Assembly: GCA_963618495.1 (NCBI GenBank)
Contig: CAVESF010000002.1
Span: forward strand, 42,835 to 106,834
Reading direction: 5' to 3'
Length of the DNA stretch: 64,000 nucleotides
Source of the DNA: Apopatosoma sp963618495
GTDB lineage: Bacteria > Bacillota > Clostridia > Oscillospirales > CAG-272
The notes under the pieces were generated by a model. The model did no database searches. It was not told the DNA's origin and saw only the letters and a program-made list of their open reading frames with translations. Every line of letters starts with the position of its first letter. Position 1 is the stretch's first letter. This document shows, in pieces, positions 14,634-23,734 of the stretch. Made by a program: the position numbers and the translations under genes.

Positions 14634-17414
14634 ATGGCTGAAAACAGAAAAAAGAAACAAACGGCACAAGAGGACGATTTCTTCGAATACGATGATGCTT
14701 TTACCGTCAATGAAGAGGATATGTCGGGCGCAAGGCGCAGAAGCGACCGCAAGCGCGGCGACAATGCCGAGCGCGGGACTGAGCGCGACACGGAAACGAG
14801 AAGAGGCGGCGCATCGGAGAGCGGTTCTTCGCGCGGAGCTTCCGATAAAGAGACGAGAGGCGACGCATGCGCAGATGTGCGCACGGACGAGCGCAAAGGA
14901 AAGAGCGCAAAGAAGCCGAAAAAACCGAAAAAACCGAAAAAACCGAAAAAACCCGCAAATCCCTCATCTGTCGGAAATCAGATAATAATAGCCGTGATGG
15001 CGGCGCTGGCGATATTCATCGGCGTCTGCTTTGCCGCGGCGGAGAAAGTCGGCGTTATCGGCGGATTTATCTCCGAATTTCTGCCGGGAACATTCGGCGG
15101 AGCGGCACTGCTGATTCCTTTCCTGCTCCTAATCCACGCGCTATACTGGAAACGCGATACGGCAGCGGGACTGCGCCTTTTCAGGCTGATGTTCTCCTTT
15201 GCCGTGACGATACTTCTTTCGACACTGCTCCATGTGATTTTCGCGGCGGCAGGCTCCCTTCCCGTAGACGGGAAGATGGGCGTGCTCCTCAAGGATTTCT
15301 ATCTGCAGGGCATCTCATATAAGGGCGGCGGTGTCGTCGGCGGTCTGCTCGGTACGCTCGGCGTGCGCGGCCTCGGCGTTCCCGGGGCGCTCATATTTTC
15401 GATACTTTTCCTTGTTATAGCCGTTATTCTTTTCCTCGGATATACTCCGGGTATAGTATGGCGCAGAGCGGTATTCTATATCATGCGCGCCGCAGAAAAA
15501 AAGAAAGCGGAAAAGCGCGCAAAGAAAGAGCAGGAGGAGAAAGCAAGAGCCGAGGCTGAAGCGGCAAAAGCCGCAGGTACAGCCATCGTCGTCCGCAAGG
15601 GTGGTATCGGTGAGGATATCCTCAGCGGAAACGGCATAACGGACGAGCCGAAAAAAGAAGAGTCCGAGACATACGATTTCTTCACACCCGAGCCCGAATC
15701 TGTACCTGCGCCCATTCCGCAGGATCCGAAATCCGAACCCGAACCTATAATCGAAAACATAATGCCCGTCAAGCGCACGAAGATAAAGAAGGAAGAAAAG
15801 CCGGAAAGCGATGTTCCCTCCGTTATCCTTGCGGGAGAGAACGGTTCTTCCGCGATAATCCCCGAGGAACCGCCTGTTCCCGAATATCAGTTTCCGCCGA
15901 TAGAGCTTCTTGCATATAAGGAGCAGTCGGGCGGCGATTCGCAGAACGAAATGGCGGCGAATGCGCAGAAGATTGTTTCCACGCTCGGCGATTTCAATAT
16001 AAGAACAAGAGTCATCGGCATTTCACGCGGTCCCGCCGTCACGCGCTATGAGATAGCACCCGAATCGGGAACAAAGGTTGCCGCCATAATGAACAGAACA
16101 GACGATATTTCGCTGAGCCTCGCTTCGGCGGTGCGTATCTCGGGCGTTATCCCCGGCAAGAGTGCCATCGGTATCGAGGTGCCGAATAAGAATGTTTCCA
16201 TAGTTTATCTGCGCACGCTTATCGACAGCGATGACTTCCGCAATGCCAAGAGCAAGGTCACTGCCGCGCTCGGCATAGATATCACAGGCAAGAATATACT
16301 TTTCGATATAGCGAAAATGCCGCACCTGCTTATTGCGGGTGCCACAGGTATGGGTAAATCCGTATGTATGAATTCGCTCATCATAAGTATTCTCTATAAG
16401 GCAAAGCCGGACGAAGTAAAATTTATCTTCATCGACCCGAAAAAGGTTGAATTCAATATGTATAACGGAATACCGCATCTGCTCGTGCCGGTTGTTTTCG
16501 ACCCGAAGAAGGCGGCAGGCGCTCTCCACTGGGCTGTGACCGAGATGGAGCGCAGATATGATATTCTCGAAGCAACGGGCAAGCGCAATCTCACGCAGTA
16601 CAACGAGGCGATAAAGGACGATCCGACGGCTGAGAAGCTGCCGCAGATAGTCATTTTCATAGATGAGCTTGCAGACCTGATGCTCACGGCGCCCGACGAT
16701 GTGGAAACTTCCATAAACCGTATCGCGGCAAAGGCGCGTGCGGCAGGCATGCACCTGATAATCGGTACGCAGCGTCCTTCCGTCGATGTCATCACTGGTA
16801 CTATCAAGGCAAATATCCCATCCCGTATCGCCTGCACGGTTTCCTCCATGCAGGACTCGAGAACGATACTCGATATGGGCGGCGCGGAAAAGCTGATAGG
16901 ACGCGGCGATATGCTCTTCTCACCGATAGGATCCATGTCGCCCACGAGAGTGCAGGGCGCATATGTTGACGAGCCGGAGATACTGAAGGTAGTAGACTTC
17001 TTAAAGAATCAGGAATGCTTCGAAAACAACGAGACTTACAGCCGTGAGATAAGCGAAAAGATAGAAAAAGAAGCGGCGCGTTGCGGTCAGAAGAAAGGAA
17101 GCGGAGCGGGACTTGCCGCGGCTTCTTCCGACGGAGACGGCGATGACAAGGCTGACCCGATGCTCGACAGCGCGATAAAGCTTGCCATAGAGAGCGGCAA
17201 AATTTCCACATCGCTTATCCAGCGCAAGCTTTCGCTCGGCTTCGGCAGAGCGGCAAAGCTTATCGACATCATGGAGCAGAAAGGCATTGTCAGCGCGCCT
17301 GACGGACAAAAGCCGAGAAATGTTCTTATCACATATGACCAGTATCTGGAAATGAGCATGCAGAATCCGCCATCTCAATCGGATGAGAGCGAAGCGGGCG
17401 ATGAACCATGGTGA
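14634..17414 (+). CDS. ftsK: DNA translocase FtsK/SpoIIIE
   Basis: The 926-residue protein has four transmembrane helices (about 120-290) after an unusually long charged N-terminus (1-115, rich in Arg/Asp/Glu, ending in Lys-Lys-Pro repeats). A variable Pro/Glu linker follows. The FtsK motor has Walker A GATGMGKS near 570 and Walker B IVIFIDELADLM near 675. A winged-helix gamma domain lies at about 840-910 (DSAIKLAIESGKISTSLIQR). It pumps chromosomal DNA through the closing septum and recognises polar motifs through gamma. A good Shine-Dalgarno (GGAAGG) supports this start. It heads a run of seven same-strand genes. Confidence 0.95.
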   Translation: MAENRKKKQTAQEDDFFEYDDAFTVNEEDMSGARRRSDRKRGDNAERGTERDTETRRGGASESGSSRGASDKETRGDACADVRTDERKGKSAKKPKKPKKPKKPKKPANPSSVGNQIIIAVMAALAIFIGVCFAAAEKVGVIGGFISEFLPGTFGGAALLIPFLLLIHALYWKRDTAAGLRLFRLMFSFAVTILLSTLLHVIFAAAGSLPVDGKMGVLLKDFYLQGISYKGGGVVGGLLGTLGVRGLGVPGALIFSILFLVIAVILFLGYTPGIVWRRAVFYIMRAAEKKKAEKRAKKEQEEKARAEAEAAKAAGTAIVVRKGGIGEDILSGNGITDEPKKEESETYDFFTPEPESVPAPIPQDPKSEPEPIIENIMPVKRTKIKKEEKPESDVPSVILAGENGSSAIIPEEPPVPEYQFPPIELLAYKEQSGGDSQNEMAANAQKIVSTLGDFNIRTRVIGISRGPAVTRYEIAPESGTKVAAIMNRTDDISLSLASAVRISGVIPGKSAIGIEVPNKNVSIVYLRTLIDSDDFRNAKSKVTAALGIDITGKNILFDIAKMPHLLIAGATGMGKSVCMNSLIISILYKAKPDEVKFIFIDPKKVEFNMYNGIPHLLVPVVFDPKKAAGALHWAVTEMERRYDILEATGKRNLTQYNEAIKDDPTAEKLPQIVIFIDELADLMLTAPDDVETSINRIAAKARAAGMHLIIGTQRPSVDVITGTIKANIPSRIACTVSSMQDSRTILDMGGAEKLIGRGDMLFSPIGSMSPTRVQGAYVDEPEILKVVDFLKNQECFENNETYSREISEKIEKEAARCGQKKGSGAGLAAASSDGDGDDKADPMLDSAIKLAIESGKISTSLIQRKLSLGFGRAAKLIDIMEQKGIVSAPDGQKPRNVLITYDQYLEMSMQNPPSQSDESEAGDEPW
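14913..14954 (+). repeat. 9-bp tandem repeat inside ftsK (Lys-Pro-Lys)
   Basis: About 4.5 copies of the unit CCGAAAAAA encode a (KPK) run in the cytoplasmic N-terminal tail of FtsK. Such a perfect codon-level repeat can change copy number by slippage. Confidence 0.8.
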
Positions 17415-17435
17415 TGCTACGGGAGGTAAAGATTT

Positions 17436-18116
17436 ATGGGAAAACTGATAGTAATAGACGGGCTGGACGGCTCGGGGAAGACCACTAAAAGCAAGCTTCT
17501 CTATGAGGAACTGAAAAATCAGGGCAAGAATGTCCGTCTCATTTCGTTCCCGAATTACGAAAGCGAGGAAGCGACGCTTGTGAAAATGTATCTGCGCGGC
17601 GATTTCGGCGATACGCCCGATGCCGTGAACGGATATGCCGCGGCGACATTTTTCTCCGTGGAGCGGTATGCCTCCTTCAAAAAGAACTGGGAGGCTTTCT
17701 ATCGCGAGGAGGATTCCATAGTCATAGCGTGCAGATATACCACGGCAAACGCAGTGCATCAGCTTGCGAAAATGGACAGAGACTTCTGGGATGAATATCT
17801 GAACTGGCTCTATGATTTCGAATATAACAAAATGGGCATACCGAGACCCGACCTCGTGCTTTTCCTCGAGATGAAGCCCGAGATTTCGGAAAAGCTTGTC
17901 GTTCAGCGCAATGCGCAGACGGGTCAGGCACTCGATATTCACGAAAAAGATAAGGAATATATGCAGAGATGCTACAAGGCGGGGCTTTATTCTTCCGATA
18001 AGCTCGGCTGGGAGCGCATCTGCTGTTATGAAGGAAACGAGCCGAAATCCGTAGAGGAGCTCATGGAGGTCATAACGGAAAAGGTCACGATGTTTCTTGA
18101 TGTGATGAAAAACTAA
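17436..18116 (+). CDS. tmk: Thymidylate kinase family protein
   Basis: This 226-residue protein has the P-loop GLDGSGKTTKS at residues 9-19 and a LID region around VVQRNAQTGQALDIHEKDKE, as in dTMP kinases that make dTDP for DNA synthesis. The usual DRY motif reads CRYTTANAVHQ near 105, so its acidic residue is replaced by Cys. This may mark a clostridial subgroup or a shifted nucleotide preference. A GGGAGG site lies upstream, and it follows ftsK by 21 bases. Confidence 0.88.
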   Translation: MGKLIVIDGLDGSGKTTKSKLLYEELKNQGKNVRLISFPNYESEEATLVKMYLRGDFGDTPDAVNGYAAATFFSVERYASFKKNWEAFYREEDSIVIACRYTTANAVHQLAKMDRDFWDEYLNWLYDFEYNKMGIPRPDLVLFLEMKPEISEKLVVQRNAQTGQALDIHEKDKEYMQRCYKAGLYSSDKLGWERICCYEGNEPKSVEELMEVITEKVTMFLDVMKN

Positions 18117-18128
18117 GGGGGTATTTTT

Positions 18129-18671
18129 ATGAAGAGAGCAGCGTTGCTTTTCGCTTCCGGAACGGAAGAAATTGAGGCACTCACACCTGTTGATATTCTG
18201 CGCCGCGCGGGCACCCATGTGGATATCATAGGCGTCGGAGCAGACGAGCCGACAGGCTCACACGGGATAAGGATAAAGGCTGATATGACGCTCGCGTCGG
18301 CAGACCTTCTTTCCTATGATATGATAATCATTCCAGGGGGAATGCCGGGAACGACGAATATAGAGGAGACAGGCATCGCCGAGGTGCTCGGAAAGGCGGA
18401 TGCCGAGGGCAAAATCATAGCGGCGATATGCGCCGCGCCGATGGTTCTCGGCAGAGCGGGCTTGCTTTCCGGCAGGGAAGCGATATGCTATCCCGGCTTT
18501 GAAAAATATCTTTCGGGCGCCGTCATTTCCGAAAAGAAGGTAGTCGTGAGCGGCAATATCATCACGGCAAAGGGAATGGGCGTCGCGCTCGAATTTGCAC
18601 TCGAACTCACAAAAGCTCTCTACGGAAAGGAGAAAGCGGATGAGATAGCTTCATCCGTTATGGCGAAATAA
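18129..18671 (+). CDS. DJ-1/PfpI family protein (ThiJ/YajL-like)
   Basis: The 180-residue protein covers the whole DJ-1 fold. An early Glu occurs in GTEEIEAL, and the conserved nucleophilic Cys occurs in AAICAAPMVLGRAGLL near residue 100. The glycine-rich turn IIPGGMPGTTN is also present. Family members act as glyoxalase/deglycase-like or redox-responsive proteins; the specific function is unresolved. It is embedded in the ftsK-tmk operon with 12-base spacing. Confidence 0.85.
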   Translation: MKRAALLFASGTEEIEALTPVDILRRAGTHVDIIGVGADEPTGSHGIRIKADMTLASADLLSYDMIIIPGGMPGTTNIEETGIAEVLGKADAEGKIIAAICAAPMVLGRAGLLSGREAICYPGFEKYLSGAVISEKKVVVSGNIITAKGMGVALEFALELTKALYGKEKADEIASSVMAK

Positions 18672-18673
18672 TT

Positions 18674-19261
18674 ATGTACGAACTCAGACAGCACAAAACA
18701 GAAATAAGAAAGGCATATATGGAAAAGCGTGCGAATATGCCCGCAGAGGAACGCGCCGCAAAGAATGCGGCTGTATGCAAGAGTGTGCTTGCCAGCGCGA
18801 CATACCGCTTTGCCGACACGCTCCTGTTCTATTATCCGCGCGAGGATGAGGTGGATATTCTGCCTATCGCTCGCGCCGCGCTCAAGGAGGGAAAGAGCGT
18901 TGCTTTTCCGAAGTGCCACCCTGCGGACAAGAGCATGGATTTTCATTTTGTCTCCTCGGTGGATGATTTCGAAAAGGGCGAATACGATATCATGGAGCCT
19001 GTAAATTCGCTCGGCATATATAATAAGGAAAATTCTCTGCGGGATAACTGTATCTGCATCGTTCCCGCCGTGGTATACGATAAAAAGGGCTACCGCATAG
19101 GCTACGGCGGCGGCTACTACGACAGATATCTCTCGGGCTTCCGCGGCACCGTTGTCGGCATAACATACAGGGATTTCATACTGCCGAATGTTCCGCACGG
19201 TCGCTTTGATGTGGCGGTCGATGTGCTGATAAGCGAAGGCGGAATATATGCAAAGAGCTAA
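18674..19261 (+). CDS. 5-formyltetrahydrofolate cyclo-ligase
   Basis: The 195-residue protein shows the family pattern: an N-terminal basic helix (KTEIRKAYMEKRANM), FYYPREDEVDILPI, and the ATP-site signature YRIGYGGGYYDRYL near 140. It converts 5-formyl-THF to 5,10-methenyl-THF with ATP, returning stored folate to one-carbon metabolism. It starts two bases after the DJ-1 stop and overlaps the protease gene by 14 bases. Confidence 0.93.
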   Translation: MYELRQHKTEIRKAYMEKRANMPAEERAAKNAAVCKSVLASATYRFADTLLFYYPREDEVDILPIARAALKEGKSVAFPKCHPADKSMDFHFVSSVDDFEKGEYDIMEPVNSLGIYNKENSLRDNCICIVPAVVYDKKGYRIGYGGGYYDRYLSGFRGTVVGITYRDFILPNVPHGRFDVAVDVLISEGGIYAKS

Positions 19262-20177
19262 GCACAAGATAACGCATCCCTTTGTCTTTGCGCCGCTTCT
19301 TGTGCTGATACTCGTCTTTTTCATCACGGTATCGCGCTTTATCCCGATGAATAAACTCGGGATAATCGGAACCTGCCTGCTTATGTGCGCTTTTCAGGCG
19401 GTGATGTTCGGCATACCGATAGGAATCTACGCATATATAAGGCGCGGCTCATTGCGCACCGTTTTCGAGGGGAGGCTCTCGTTTTCGGGCGCACCCGTGA
19501 TAATTTTCGGTGCGCTCATGCTTATTTTGCAGAGCTGTGTGCTGAAATTCGGTATCTTTCGTTTCGGCTATAAGATAGACGCCTTTCAGCTCTACGGAAG
19601 CAGTTTCGATGTTTCCGCAGGGAGTGCCGCAGAGCTTGCCGCGATAACGGCGGCATATGCGATAATTCCCGCCATAGTCGAGGAAATAATGTTCCGCGGC
19701 GTGATATCGCGGGAATACCGCATAGGAGGTCCTGCCTTTGCCGCGATTTTCTCTTCGCTTTTCTTTGCGATAATACATTTTGATGCGGCGCTTTTCCCCG
19801 TATATTTCTTCGCAGGGCTGACGCTTTCGGCTGTCCGCTTTGTGACGGATTCGCTCGCCGCATCCATGGCTGTCCATGCCGCATACAATATATTTGCGGC
19901 TTTTCTCGAGAGATATGTATGGCTCATGTCCTCCAGTCCGGACAGTCAGCTCCTTTTCTGGTTTATGCTTATAGCGCTTTTTCTGCTCTGTGCTTTTCTC
20001 TTCTTCCGTTTTTCGGCGCTCGGACTTGAAAAGGCGGCTTATTCGGACAGGGCGTATCCTTTCGGCAAGGCGGGCGTGAAGAAGCTGCCGCTTTCCGCAG
20101 ACGCGCTGACCTCGCCGACGGCGCTCATATGCTTTGCCGTCTTTGTCGTTTCCGTAATAATAACGGCGATAGTATAA
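19248..20177 (+). CDS. CPBP family intramembrane metalloprotease
   Basis: This 309-residue multipass membrane protein has about eight hydrophobic segments. It carries the CPBP (Abi/CAAX protease) motifs: EEIMFRG near 145 (EExxxR), FAIIHFD near 175 and HAAYNIFA near 210. Members cleave within the membrane or process peptides and prenylated-type substrates; the target here is unknown. The ATG overlaps the cyclo-ligase end and has a GGCGG-type site upstream. Confidence 0.85.
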   Translation: MQRAKHKITHPFVFAPLLVLILVFFITVSRFIPMNKLGIIGTCLLMCAFQAVMFGIPIGIYAYIRRGSLRTVFEGRLSFSGAPVIIFGALMLILQSCVLKFGIFRFGYKIDAFQLYGSSFDVSAGSAAELAAITAAYAIIPAIVEEIMFRGVISREYRIGGPAFAAIFSSLFFAIIHFDAALFPVYFFAGLTLSAVRFVTDSLAASMAVHAAYNIFAAFLERYVWLMSSSPDSQLLFWFMLIALFLLCAFLFFRFSALGLEKAAYSDRAYPFGKAGVKKLPLSADALTSPTALICFAVFVVSVIITAIV

Positions 20178-20238
20178 ATTTTTACCCTATTGCAGAAAAT
20201 ATGCCTGCAAACATTATTTTACGAATGGGGGTATATTT

Positions 20239-21285
20239 ATGAAGAAAAAAAGAATACCGCGCGGAGTGAAATTCTGGCTTGCCGTCATATTTCTCTCTGT
20301 GATGGCATCGGCTTTTATCGTTTCCGCCGCAAACGACGCTTTTGCTCTCGTAAAAACGGGCGGAAGCTATGAAATAACCGTGGATGAGGACGACAGCCTC
20401 ATAGATGTGGCAAAAAAGCTGAAAAAATCGGGCATGATACGCTACCCGCTCACCTTTGCGGCATATAATCACTTCCGTTTCGGCGATAAGCTGACGGCGG
20501 GCGACTATACCGTAAACGGCTGCATGAGCTATGACGAAATGCGGCGTTCGATATCGCCGAAGAAAAATTCCCGCGAGCAGTTCCGCCTGACGATACCCGA
20601 GGGATATACGACAGACGCGATAATCGACCTTTTTGTGAAAAACGGCATCGGCACGAAAGAGAAATTTGCCGAGGTCATAAACAGCTACGATTTCGATTAT
20701 GATTTTGTGCGTGCTATCCCCGAGAGGGAGGGCAGGACATATCGGCTCGACGGATATCTCTTTCCCGATACCTATTTTTTCTATAATGACTCGAGCGAGG
20801 TTGAGGCGATAGGCAAGCTCCTGCGAAATTTTGACGGCAAATTCGGCGCGAAAATGCGCGATGACGCGCTTTCCTCGGGCATATCGTGCGATGACGCGGT
20901 GATTTTAGCTTCCATAATAGAAAAGGAAGCTTTTTTCAAGGAGGATATGCCGAAGATTTCTTCTGTTTTTCACAACAGGCTTGCGGGAAACAGAAAATAT
21001 CTCGAGAGCGATGCCACAGTGCGCTATTTTCTTGCCGTTTCGGGGGAAAACGCCGCGGCTTTTACCTCCGAGCAGATGCGACTCGAAAATCCATACAACA
21101 CATACAGGAGCAAGGGACTTCCGCCCGGGGCTATCTGCAATGCGGGCGCGGATGCGCTCTATGCCGCGATATATCCCGAAAAAACGGATTATCTCTATTT
21201 TGTCTGCGATAAGGGCGGCAATGCCGTCTATTCGAGGACATACGGAGAACACCTCGCCGCCACCAAAAAAATACGCGGGCAATGA
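20239..21285 (+). CDS. mltG: Endolytic murein transglycosylase MltG
   Basis: The 348-residue protein has one N-terminal transmembrane helix (residues 12-32), a LysM-like region, and the YceG/MltG catalytic domain. The key Glu lies in ASIIEKEAFF near 225, followed by VFHNRL and LESDATVRYF. It cuts nascent glycan strands and so sets the end of peptidoglycan polymerisation. A purine-rich GGGGGT site precedes the ATG. It is followed by a U32 peptidase gene, a usual clostridial pairing. Confidence 0.93.
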   Translation: MKKKRIPRGVKFWLAVIFLSVMASAFIVSAANDAFALVKTGGSYEITVDEDDSLIDVAKKLKKSGMIRYPLTFAAYNHFRFGDKLTAGDYTVNGCMSYDEMRRSISPKKNSREQFRLTIPEGYTTDAIIDLFVKNGIGTKEKFAEVINSYDFDYDFVRAIPEREGRTYRLDGYLFPDTYFFYNDSSEVEAIGKLLRNFDGKFGAKMRDDALSSGISCDDAVILASIIEKEAFFKEDMPKISSVFHNRLAGNRKYLESDATVRYFLAVSGENAAAFTSEQMRLENPYNTYRSKGLPPGAICNAGADALYAAIYPEKTDYLYFVCDKGGNAVYSRTYGEHLAATKKIRGQ

Positions 21286-21306
21286 CGCCCGAAAAGGATG
21301 ATAAAT

Positions 21307-22533
21307 ATGACAGAATTACTCTCTCCCGCGGGCAATCCCGAAAAATTGCGCGCCGCTTTTCTCTACGGAGCCGACGCCGTATATTTCGCGGGCGAACGCT
21401 TCGGCATGCGTGCCGCGGCGGACAATTTCACCCTGCCGGAGACAGAGGAGGCTTCCGCCTATGCGCATGAGCGCGGAAAGAAGCTCTATATCACGCTCAA
21501 TACCATGCCGAGAGAGGATGAATACGCGCCTCTTGCCGATTTTCTTCGCGAGCTGAAAGCACTCGGCGATATGCCCGATGCCGCAATAGTCGCGGATATA
21601 GGAGTTATGGATCTGATACAGAAGATAATCCCCGATATGGAGATTCATATTTCCACACAGGCGGGAATAGTCAGCTCCGCCGACTGCAACGCATGGTACA
21701 GGCTCGGAGCGAAGCGCGCGGTTATAGCCCGTGAGCTTTCGCTCTCCGACATCCGCGCGATAAGGGCAAATATCCCTGCGGATATGGAGATAGAGGCTTT
21801 TGTTCATGGTTCGATGTGCGTTTCTTTCAGCGGGCGTTGCCTGCTTTCGAATAATCTTGTGGGCAGAGACGCAAACCGCGGTCAGTGCGCACAGCCCTGC
21901 CGCTGGAACTATAAGATAACTGAAGAAAAGCGCCCCGACACGCCTTTTCCCATAGAGGAAACGCGCGATGGGACATTCATCATGAGCTCCAAGGACATGA
22001 ATATGCTCGCCTATGTACCAGAGCTGATAAAGAGCGGCATTTCCTCCTTTAAGATAGAGGGGAGAATGAAGAGTGCGTACTATACCGCCGTCGTCACCAA
22101 CGCTTACCGCGCCGCGATAGACGGATACCTGCGCGACGACGAAAAATACAGCCTCGATGAGCGCTGGAATAAAGAGCTGGACAGCGTGAGCCACAGGGAA
22201 TACTGCACGGGCTACTATTTCGACGACCCGATGAAGAATGCGCAGCTCTGTGAAAATCCCGGCTATATGCGCGATAAAGCATATCTCGCCGTGGCACTGG
22301 AATACGATGCCGAACGGGAAATGGCGAAATTCCGCCAGAGAAACAAGGTCAGCCTCGGCATGAGGGCAGAGCTTATCTCTCCCGGGAAATTCGGCAGAGG
22401 CTTTACCGTGGAGAAAATCATCTCCGCGGAAAACGGCGCGGAACTGGAGAGCGCACCGCATCCTTTCATGGAATTCTGGGTTCCCGTGCCTTTTGAGGTG
22501 AAAGCGGGCGACATACTCCGTGGCGCAAACTGA
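21307..22533 (+). CDS. Peptidase U32 family protein
   Basis: The 408-residue protein begins with the family hallmark TELLSPAGNPEKLRAAFLYGADAVY. It carries the U32 signature around residue 165-200 (SGRCLLSNNLVGRDANRGQCAQPCRW), whose cysteines fit an Fe-S or metal site as in RlhA/TrhP-type members. Related proteins hydroxylate tRNA or rRNA or act as collagenase-like peptidases; this one cannot be placed. An upstream ATG at 21298 exists, but AGGATG placed about seven bases before 21307 favours the shorter start. It is the last gene of the ftsK operon. Confidence 0.88.
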   Translation: MTELLSPAGNPEKLRAAFLYGADAVYFAGERFGMRAAADNFTLPETEEASAYAHERGKKLYITLNTMPREDEYAPLADFLRELKALGDMPDAAIVADIGVMDLIQKIIPDMEIHISTQAGIVSSADCNAWYRLGAKRAVIARELSLSDIRAIRANIPADMEIEAFVHGSMCVSFSGRCLLSNNLVGRDANRGQCAQPCRWNYKITEEKRPDTPFPIEETRDGTFIMSSKDMNMLAYVPELIKSGISSFKIEGRMKSAYYTAVVTNAYRAAIDGYLRDDEKYSLDERWNKELDSVSHREYCTGYYFDDPMKNAQLCENPGYMRDKAYLAVALEYDAEREMAKFRQRNKVSLGMRAELISPGKFGRGFTVEKIISAENGAELESAPHPFMEFWVPVPFEVKAGDILRGAN

Positions 22534-22544
22534 AATAAATACAT

Positions 22545-22573
22545 GGGGCCAAGTTAATGACTGAGCCCCTTTC
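22545..22573 (+). terminator. Weak hairpin between the U32 and anti-sigma genes
   Basis: A five-base-pair GGGGC/GCCCC stem (22545-22549 / 22565-22569) with a 15-nt loop and only three following Ts separates the two convergent genes. Confidence 0.35.
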
Positions 22574-22588
22574 GGATTTTATCGGGAA

Positions 22589-23734
22589 TTATTCTTTCGT
22601 TATCATCATATCGACTGTTGCGCCATCTCCGCGGATAACATCTGTGCTCGGCGACTCAATATAAAGTTTGCTTATATGCAGGTGTTCGAGGTGAATGGCT
22701 GATACACCCGCAGGCACGGCGAGCGACTCGAGGTCGGCACCGACAAAAGCGTCAACCGATATCTCAGAGGTGCCGCTCGGGATGATATAATCCTTTTCCG
22801 CATGGGCGGCAGGGAAGCGGATGAGCGTGTCTTTATCCTTTGAGAAAAGCACGCCGTTTTTGCTTGCGTAGACATTGTTTTCGCCGCTCACATCGATGCG
22901 CCTGAGATTATCGGCAAAGAATACAGATACGCCGGATGACATGTGCGAGGGAGCGATATTTTCAAGCGAGGCGGGGACATATATGCTCTCCGCTCCGTCG
23001 CTTACTTCGGCGAAAACCGATTTTATTCCATTGGCGAAAATGAACTTTTTCAGCGGTGCGCCGGTTTTGTTTTCAATGAAGATTTCCGCGGGCAGGTTTA
23101 TGCTTCTGCCCTCGAGCATGAATGCGGGCTCAAGCATAAATTCCGAGCCGGAGATTACAGCGATTTCCGTTATCTCGATTTTTCCGTATACGGCGTTGTC
23201 GGTGAAGTATTTGTATTTCACGCTGTAGCTTCCGTGTTCGTTTTCAAATGTCGCCTCACGCTTCTCATGCACATATGACGGTATACCAGTGGTAGAGGTG
23301 GCGATGGTTTCAATAACGGTTGTGGTATTCGTTGTTTCTATCATTGTCTCATTCGTCGTCGCTATTGTTTTTTCTATCGTTGTCGTTGTTGCTGTCCCCT
23401 CTGTCGTTGCTTCCGTTGTCGTGTCAGTTGCGCCGTGGTTACTTGTGGTGCTGCTGCCGTCGGTGCTTTCATATGATGCGATTTCTGAGGAAGCCGTGGT
23501 GGGGACGGGATTGAATATCCTGTCCAGATTCGGCACGACGGCTATCGCCGCGATGACGATAGCGGCGCATATCATGAGCGAGGCGGGCGAATAAATGAAT
23601 TTGAAATTCCGCTTTTTCGCTTCTTTTTGCGGAATGTTTTCTTTTGCCGCCGCTTCTATTTTGTCCCAGTTGTCGGGTGCTTTTTCACGCATGGCGCTTT
23701 TCAGATATTTTTCAAATTTCTTCATTCTCCTCAC
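22589..23734 (-). CDS. Membrane anti-sigma-like protein with LRR-like ectodomain
   Basis: The 381-residue protein has a short cytoplasmic region (1-48, KAPDNWDKIEAAAKENIPQ), one transmembrane helix (about 49-70), a long Ser/Thr-rich linker (75-150) and an extracellular part. The C-terminus contains LRR_5-like units and the segment NNVYASKNGVLFSKDKDTLIRFP, which also occurs in the nearby BspA-like protein. The start overlaps the ECF sigma stop. Anti-sigma function is inferred from coupling and topology. The ectodomain could be a sensor or a displayed ligand. Confidence 0.68.
   Translation of the reverse strand: MRRMKKFEKYLKSAMREKAPDNWDKIEAAAKENIPQKEAKKRNFKFIYSPASLMICAAIVIAAIAVVPNLDRIFNPVPTTASSEIASYESTDGSSTTSNHGATDTTTEATTEGTATTTTIEKTIATTNETMIETTNTTTVIETIATSTTGIPSYVHEKREATFENEHGSYSVKYKYFTDNAVYGKIEITEIAVISGSEFMLEPAFMLEGRSINLPAEIFIENKTGAPLKKFIFANGIKSVFAEVSDGAESIYVPASLENIAPSHMSSGVSVFFADNLRRIDVSGENNVYASKNGVLFSKDKDTLIRFPAAHAEKDYIIPSGTSEISVDAFVGADLESLAVPAGVSAIHLEHLHISKLYIESPSTDVIRGDGATVDMMITKE

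Noticed and set aside
17001..18218. 405-residue frame antisense to ftsK end and tmk
   Set aside because: Overlaps two conserved genes on the opposite strand and has no homology features.
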